A DNA stretch of 63,686 nucleotides from Brachybacterium kimchii (lineage in GTDB: Bacteria; Actinomycetota; Actinomycetes; Actinomycetales; Dermabacteraceae). Below, piece after piece: positions 60,074 through 63,686 of this stretch (the stretch's first letter is position 1; every line of letters begins with the position of its first letter). The stretch spans positions 1-63,686 of the forward strand of contig NZ_CP097219.1 of assembly GCF_023373525.1 (NCBI RefSeq). Direction: 5' to 3'. Position numbers and translations under genes: made by a program. Under the pieces are notes generated by a model. It saw nothing but the letters and a program-made list of their open reading frames with translations, was not told the DNA's origin and made no database searches.

Positions 60074-60238
60074 ATGAACCCATCACCCACGCTTCGCGCC
60101 TACGGCTGGTACGCCGTCGAGGTCACGGCGCACACCGAGGACTTCACTGACCCCGCACTACCCCTCGAGGAGATCGACCGTCACGAACTCGCCGAACAGC
60201 TGCACGAGATGGCCGACATGCTCACCCAGGAGGACTGA
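60074..60238 (+). CDS. Small acidic protein between tadA and tadB
   Basis: A 54-aa protein (begins MNPSPTLRAYGWYAV) starting 2 nt after tadA. Its end carries the AGGAGG used by tadB. No family recognised. Confidence 0.6.
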   Translation: MNPSPTLRAYGWYAVEVTAHTEDFTDPALPLEEIDRHELAEQLHEMADMLTQED

Positions 60239-60243
60239 ACACA

Positions 60244-61095
60244 ATGATGCCTCCAATCGCAGCGGCCCTCGTCCTTACCCTTGGAGCCGGTCTCTGGCTG
60301 TTCATCACCGGCCTGCGCCCCACCGGCACCTCGGCCACCCACCGAGCGCAGAGCCGGCGCCTGAGCGGCGCGCGGCGCCAACAGCTGAGGCTGGGCGTCA
60401 TCGGCCTCGTCATAGGCATCGCCGTCTGGCTGCTCACCGGGTACTTCGTCGCAGTCATCGCCGGGCCAGCGATCGCCCTAATTACACCCAGCCTGATTCC
60501 CCGATCCACCGGCAAGAAAACCATCGACCGCCTCAACGGCATGGAGGAGTGGGCACGATCCCTATCCGGCCTGTTGAGCGCCGGTGGAGACATCGAACAG
60601 GCCATCATCGCCTCCCGAAACTCGGCGCCCGAGGCACTCAAGGAAGAGATCGGAATGCTCGCCGCCCGGCTCCAAGCTGGGATTCCGATCGAACACGCCC
60701 TCGAAGCGCTCGGAGATGACCTCGACGACCCCACCGGGGACATGCTCGTCGGGTCCCTAAGCCTCGGCGCGCGACGCCGCGGCTCAGGACTCGCACGACT
60801 CCTCGAGGGCACCGCCAGCACGATCTCCGACGACGTCGCTGCGCGCCGGCAAATCGAAGCCGACAGGGCCAAGCCCCGCGCGAATGCGCGCTTCATCGCT
60901 GCCATCGCGGTGCTCGTGATCGCCGGGGAGTTCATCTTCAACCCGTCCTACGTGGAGCCCTACAAGACACCTCTTGGGCAGATCGTGCTCATCGCACTTG
61001 TCGCCCTCTTCCTCGTCGGCCTCGTGGGTATGAACCTCGCATCGCGCGAACCCAAGGGGCAGCGTCTCCTTCGTCCTACGGGAGGTACCCGATGA
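60244..61095 (+). CDS. tadB: Tad inner-membrane platform protein TadB
   Basis: A 283-aa T2SSF-domain protein with membrane segments near the N-terminus (about 5-22, 50-70 and 70-85) and two at the C-terminus (about 215-235 and 245-268), flanking a cytoplasmic helical domain (LSGLLSAGGDIEQAI). It forms the platform with TadC. Tandem ATGs at 60244/60247; ATGA overlap with tadC. Confidence 0.88.
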   Translation: MMPPIAAALVLTLGAGLWLFITGLRPTGTSATHRAQSRRLSGARRQQLRLGVIGLVIGIAVWLLTGYFVAVIAGPAIALITPSLIPRSTGKKTIDRLNGMEEWARSLSGLLSAGGDIEQAIIASRNSAPEALKEEIGMLAARLQAGIPIEHALEALGDDLDDPTGDMLVGSLSLGARRRGSGLARLLEGTASTISDDVAARRQIEADRAKPRANARFIAAIAVLVIAGEFIFNPSYVEPYKTPLGQIVLIALVALFLVGLVGMNLASREPKGQRLLRPTGGTR

Positions 61096-61982
61096 CACCA
61101 CTGATCCTGATCCTGGGCGGCGGTATCGGCGCTGGCCTCTACCTGCTGGTGCGAGCACTTATCGCCCCGCAGCCCGCCCTTCCGGCAGCACTGGAACGCC
61201 TCAGCGCTTCCACGCCTGGAGACAACACGCTTGCCGTGAAGCCCCGCGGGCTCGAAGAGCGACTCGGAGCCTGGACAGAGAGGGCCATCGCGCACGTGCC
61301 CATGATCATCACCCCCGAGCACGACCTCGCCTTGATCGACTGGTCGGCCCGGAAGTTCTACGGACAGAAAGCCATGGCCGCCCTGGCTGGTCTGCTGTTC
61401 CCGGTGATCATGTCGATGCTCGCCTACCTCGGCAACATCGCTCTGCCGATCCCCATCACCGTCGGAACCATGGCCGTGCTCGCCGGCGTGTTCTTCTTCC
61501 TGCCCGACATCGAGGTCCGCCAGCGTGCCGCGCGGCGACGCATCCACTACCGGAAGGTCATCGCCGCCTACGTCGACTTCGTCGCGCTGGCACGTATCGG
61601 TGGCGCCTCCGCCAGCCAGTCTCTCCGCGACGCCGCAATGGTCGGTGACAACGAGCTCTTCGTGCGGATTCAGCAGCTCATCGAACGCTCCCGCCTACGG
61701 GGGACATCCGCCTGGGGAGATCTGCGTGAACTGGGAGACGAGCTTGGGATCTCGGAGCTGCACGAGATCGCTGACATCGTTCGCCTCTCCGGCGAAGAGG
61801 GAGCCTCAATCTGGGAGAACCTCCGTTCCCACGCGAGTTCGATGCGGAACGCACAGCTACGAACCGAGCAGGGATCTGCGAACGCGAAGTCGGAGTCGAT
61901 GTCGATGCCGTTGGCCGTCCTCGCGGGCGCCTTCGTCTCTTTGCTGATCGCTCCGGCCCTGCTCACGCTCGCGAGCTCCTGA
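61092..61982 (+). CDS. tadC: Tad inner-membrane platform protein TadC
   Basis: A 296-aa T2SSF-domain protein with a start segment (about 2-20), a central pair of membrane spans (about 95-140), the helical domain (DFVALARIGGASASQSLRDAA) and a C-terminal span (about 272-292). It partners TadB. Class A promoter 7 follows, starting a separate transcript for the pilins. Confidence 0.88.
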   Translation: MTPLILILGGGIGAGLYLLVRALIAPQPALPAALERLSASTPGDNTLAVKPRGLEERLGAWTERAIAHVPMIITPEHDLALIDWSARKFYGQKAMAALAGLLFPVIMSMLAYLGNIALPIPITVGTMAVLAGVFFFLPDIEVRQRAARRRIHYRKVIAAYVDFVALARIGGASASQSLRDAAMVGDNELFVRIQQLIERSRLRGTSAWGDLRELGDELGISELHEIADIVRLSGEEGASIWENLRSHASSMRNAQLRTEQGSANAKSESMSMPLAVLAGAFVSLLIAPALLTLASS

Positions 61983-62030
61983 CCAAGCAGCCGTAGCACA
62001 CCGCTGCTGTAAGAATGTGAGGCAGATCCG

Positions 62031-62062
62031 GTCACACCACGCCTTCCCCAACCCGGTATAAG
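62031..62062 (+). promoter_or_regulatory. Class A promoter 7 (Flp pilin)
   Basis: GTCACA at 62031-62036, 20 nt, TATAAG at 62057-62062, CGG before TATA and AGTGCGACCC after; 36 nt before the pilin ATG. It gives the major pilin its own promoter, expected for a subunit needed in excess. Confidence 0.8.
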
Positions 62063-62098
62063 AGTGCGACCCGTACATCCCTACGGAAGGACCCCACC

Positions 62099-62293
62099 AT
62101 GGAAGCCATCAAGCTTCTGCTGCACCTGCTCGTGAGCTCGCTGCGAGAGCACTCTCGTCGCGCCCGCGAGTCCGCCGGAGCCGGAGAGGTCGTCGAGTAC
62201 ATCCTGATGGTCCTGCTCGGCATCGCCATCGCCGGTGCCGTCGCAATCGGTATCAAGGCTTGGGTCGACGGCAAGATCGGCGAACTGGGCTGA
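62099..62293 (+). CDS. flp: Flp-type major pilin
   Basis: A 64-aa prepilin: basic leader, a processing motif GEVVEY (about 30-35) and a hydrophobic helix (ILMVLLGIAIAGAVAIGIKA) typical of Flp pilins. Cleavage is expected after the Gly by the TadV-like peptidase. The Gly is followed by three residues before the Glu, one fewer than the common G-X4-EY form. AAGGA precedes the ATG. Confidence 0.88.
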   Translation: MEAIKLLLHLLVSSLREHSRRARESAGAGEVVEYILMVLLGIAIAGAVAIGIKAWVDGKIGELG

Positions 62294-62301
62294 GCTTTCC
62301 G

Positions 62302-62769
62302 ATGACTCTGGGCTGGCGCAAGACGCTGCGATCTTCGATGCCCGCGTCCTCGCAGGACGCAGCCTCGGCGATCCAGCTGAGGAGCTCTGCTCCTTCGTGG
62401 CGACGCCGACTTGAGCAGGGGAAGGTCACCGAATCCGCCATCATCTTTCCCCTGACCATCGGCCTGCTCTTCGTGATCATCCAAGCAGGGATATGGGGAT
62501 ACGCCCGCAGCCTGGCCGCCTACTCCGCACGTGAGGGCGCCACAGCGGAGGCCAGCTACCAGTCCACACAGTCTTCCGAGACCGTCACTCGGGCGGCATT
62601 AGCGGACAGCGCTCACGGGGTCCTGCGCTCCTACACAGTCACATCCACCCACAGCGCAGACAGCGTCACGGTCACGGTGCGTGGACACGCTCTGTCCCTG
62701 ATGTCTCCGCTGGAGATGCCCTTCATCGAGCAGACCGTCACGGTTCCCGTTGAGGACTATGTTCCGTAA
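62302..62769 (+). CDS. TadE-like pseudopilin
   Basis: A 155-aa protein with a long basic leader (about 50 residues), the motif EQGKVTESAIIFP leading into a hydrophobic helix (about 59-82), and a Thr/Ser-rich extracellular part. This is the TadE-like plan of minor pilins. The start is the ATG at 62302, 8 nt after the flp stop. Confidence 0.8.
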   Translation: MTLGWRKTLRSSMPASSQDAASAIQLRSSAPSWRRRLEQGKVTESAIIFPLTIGLLFVIIQAGIWGYARSLAAYSAREGATAEASYQSTQSSETVTRAALADSAHGVLRSYTVTSTHSADSVTVTVRGHALSLMSPLEMPFIEQTVTVPVEDYVP

Positions 62770-62773
62770 GGGG

Positions 62774-62802
62774 TTTACAGTCCAGGCCGGACGGCCTAGA
62801 CT
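62774..62802 (+). promoter_or_regulatory. TTTACA/TAGACT promoter for the distal pseudopilins
   Basis: TTTACA (62774-62779), 17 nt, TAGACT (62797-62802), then CTGTCAT and AGGAGG. The spacer contains the palindrome AGGCCGGACGGCCT. Related to the class B family but with a different leader. Confidence 0.65.
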
Positions 62803-62833
62803 GTCATCAGTTTCCGATTAGGAGGTGGGGAGC

Positions 62834-63265
62834 ATGACTCGTCGAGATCTCGAGCGCGGAGCAGCCAGCACTGAAGTCGTCATCCTCGCCCCGGTCTTCA
62901 TGCTCATCCTCGGCCTCCTCGTCGTTGGCGCCGGCATCGCACAGGGCCAGCAGAGCGTCACCACAGCAGCTAACTCCTCAGCGCGCGCCGCCTCCCTGGC
63001 CGTCAACCAACAGGACGCGACCGGCCGCGTGCAGGAGGCATTCACCCGTGAGCTCAGCCAGCAGGGGAAGACATGCACGAGCGTCTCAGTGCACGTGGAC
63101 GCAAGTGCCTTCACCAGCACCCCGGGCGAGGTCAGCACTGTTCACAGCACCATTCAGTGCACCATCACGTATGGCCAGCTGATATCCGTCCCGGGCCTCG
63201 CGGGCACCAAGACAATCACCGTGGAGACCGCTAGCCCCCTGGACAGCTACCGGGAGCGGTCATGA
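62834..63265 (+). CDS. TadE-like pseudopilin
   Basis: A 143-aa protein: LERGAASTEVVILAP (Gly followed by four residues then Glu, the canonical spacing), a hydrophobic helix (about 14-36) and an extracellular part with two cysteines. I chose the ATG at 62834 at 8 nt from AGGAGG over a GTG at 62825. Its stop overlaps the next ATG. Confidence 0.8.
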   Translation: MTRRDLERGAASTEVVILAPVFMLILGLLVVGAGIAQGQQSVTTAANSSARAASLAVNQQDATGRVQEAFTRELSQQGKTCTSVSVHVDASAFTSTPGEVSTVHSTIQCTITYGQLISVPGLAGTKTITVETASPLDSYRERS

Positions 63266-63686
63266 CTCAGCTCCGATCCCGTCTCGAGCGAGGAGAGGTC
63301 GCCGAGCTGTTCGTCGTGGCCGTCCTCTCTCTGATGCTCGTGGTCGGTCTCGTCGTCGACGGAGGGGCCAAGGCGACCGCAATCAGCGAGGCCTCCTCCC
63401 TCGCGCAACAGGCTGCTCGCGCCGGTTCTCAGCGCCTTGATTCCCTCCCGGCCGACGGCGCATCGGCTTCTCTTGACGCCAGCACCGCCGCCGCGGACGC
63501 GCGCGGCTACCTGAGCCAAGCCGGCGCCAACGGCACTGTGACTGTCATCGACCCCACCACGATCGAAGTCACCGTCACGAGCACCGAAAGCACTATCTTC
63601 CTGGGTCTCGTCGGCATCAACACCGTCTCAGGGACTCGCACCGCCCGCGTCGACCTCATCCACGGACAGACCGAGGTGACCACCCC
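63262..63686 (+). CDS. TadE/G-like pseudopilin, continues across the plasmid join
   Basis: The frame is open to the last base (141 full codons). Joined to position 1, it gains one Pro codon and stops at TGA 2-4, giving 142 aa. It has LERGEVAELFVV, a hydrophobic helix (about 14-34), an Ala/Ser-rich helix and a small beta domain, the TadE/G plan. ATGA overlaps at both ends once circularised. Confidence 0.8.
   Translation, partial: MTQLRSRLERGEVAELFVVAVLSLMLVVGLVVDGGAKATAISEASSLAQQAARAGSQRLDSLPADGASASLDASTAAADARGYLSQAGANGTVTVIDPTTIEVTVTSTESTIFLGLVGINTVSGTRTARVDLIHGQTEVTT

Noticed and set aside
1..63686. tRNA, rRNA, insertion sequences
   Set aside because: I saw no cloverleaf-like or rRNA sequence, no transposase frame and no terminal inverted repeats with target duplications.

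Overview
The window reads as a complete 63,686-bp circular plasmid from a high-GC actinomycete. Micrococcales is my guess from gene style; no host marker such as rRNA or tRNA is present. The case for circularity is direct: the last gene runs off the right edge, and when the last two bases are joined to position 1 it stops at a TGA that overlaps the ATG at position 1, an ATGA junction of the kind used repeatedly elsewhere in this operon. There is no integrase, no IS element and no CRISPR array.

Layout. (1) 56.0 kb across the join to 5.1 kb: a ParA/small-partner partition pair running straight into a full Tad (Flp) pilus cluster: SAF/CpaB-like protein, TadZ-like, TadA ATPase, TadB, TadC, Flp pilin, three TadE/G-like pseudopilins, a 1012-aa membrane LysM-BTAD protein, a lipoprotein and a secreted Gly/Ser-rich protein. 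Its prepilin peptidase sits apart at 17.5 kb. (2) 5.2-21.4 kb: accessory region with a HipBA-like toxin-antitoxin pair, an AAA ATPase on a probably leaderless transcript, a HicA-like gene without a normal start codon, a P-loop/HTH protein of unusual layout, Lsr2, membrane proteins and several unknowns. (3) 21.4-28.4 kb: candidate replication region with repeat arrays, short iteron-like repeats, a ribbon-helix-helix protein and a 1733-aa primase-helicase. (4) 28.4-38.7 kb: accessory genes including a base-compositionally odd zinc-ribbon protein, a J-domain/membrane/NERD-like protein, a DUF3560 protein, a cut-down DNA sliding clamp and a glutaredoxin-like protein. (5) 38.7-52.2 kb, minus strand: secreted HNH nuclease, DnaQ-like exonuclease, FtsK/TraB-type translocase and a type IV secretion operon (VirB8-like x2, small membrane subunits, VirB4, VirB6-like, VirB1/VanY-like hydrolase). 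(6) 52.4-56.0 kb: a sigma-factor-like protein, an orphan cytosine-5 methyltransferase and a chain of overlapping tiny genes.

The most interesting signals are regulatory and structural. Seven transcription units share an identical-spacing promoter motif (GTCACA, exactly 20 nt, then TATAGA-like, with GG just before the TATA and a GTGACC half-site just after). They include the translocase gene, the T4SS operon, the Flp pilin, the membrane-protein/prepilin-peptidase unit and the glutaredoxin. This ties the conjugation machine and the Tad pilus into one candidate regulon. A second family of TTGACA promoters carries a shared leader element (GTCAGAACGAAAC or relatives). Finally, several non-coding segments carry arrays in which a YCG triplet recurs every 8 bp (20 units at 21,545-21,699; 14 units at 42,573-42,679), looking like a dispersed centromere or operator for a small DNA-binding protein. 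No relaxase was recognised.
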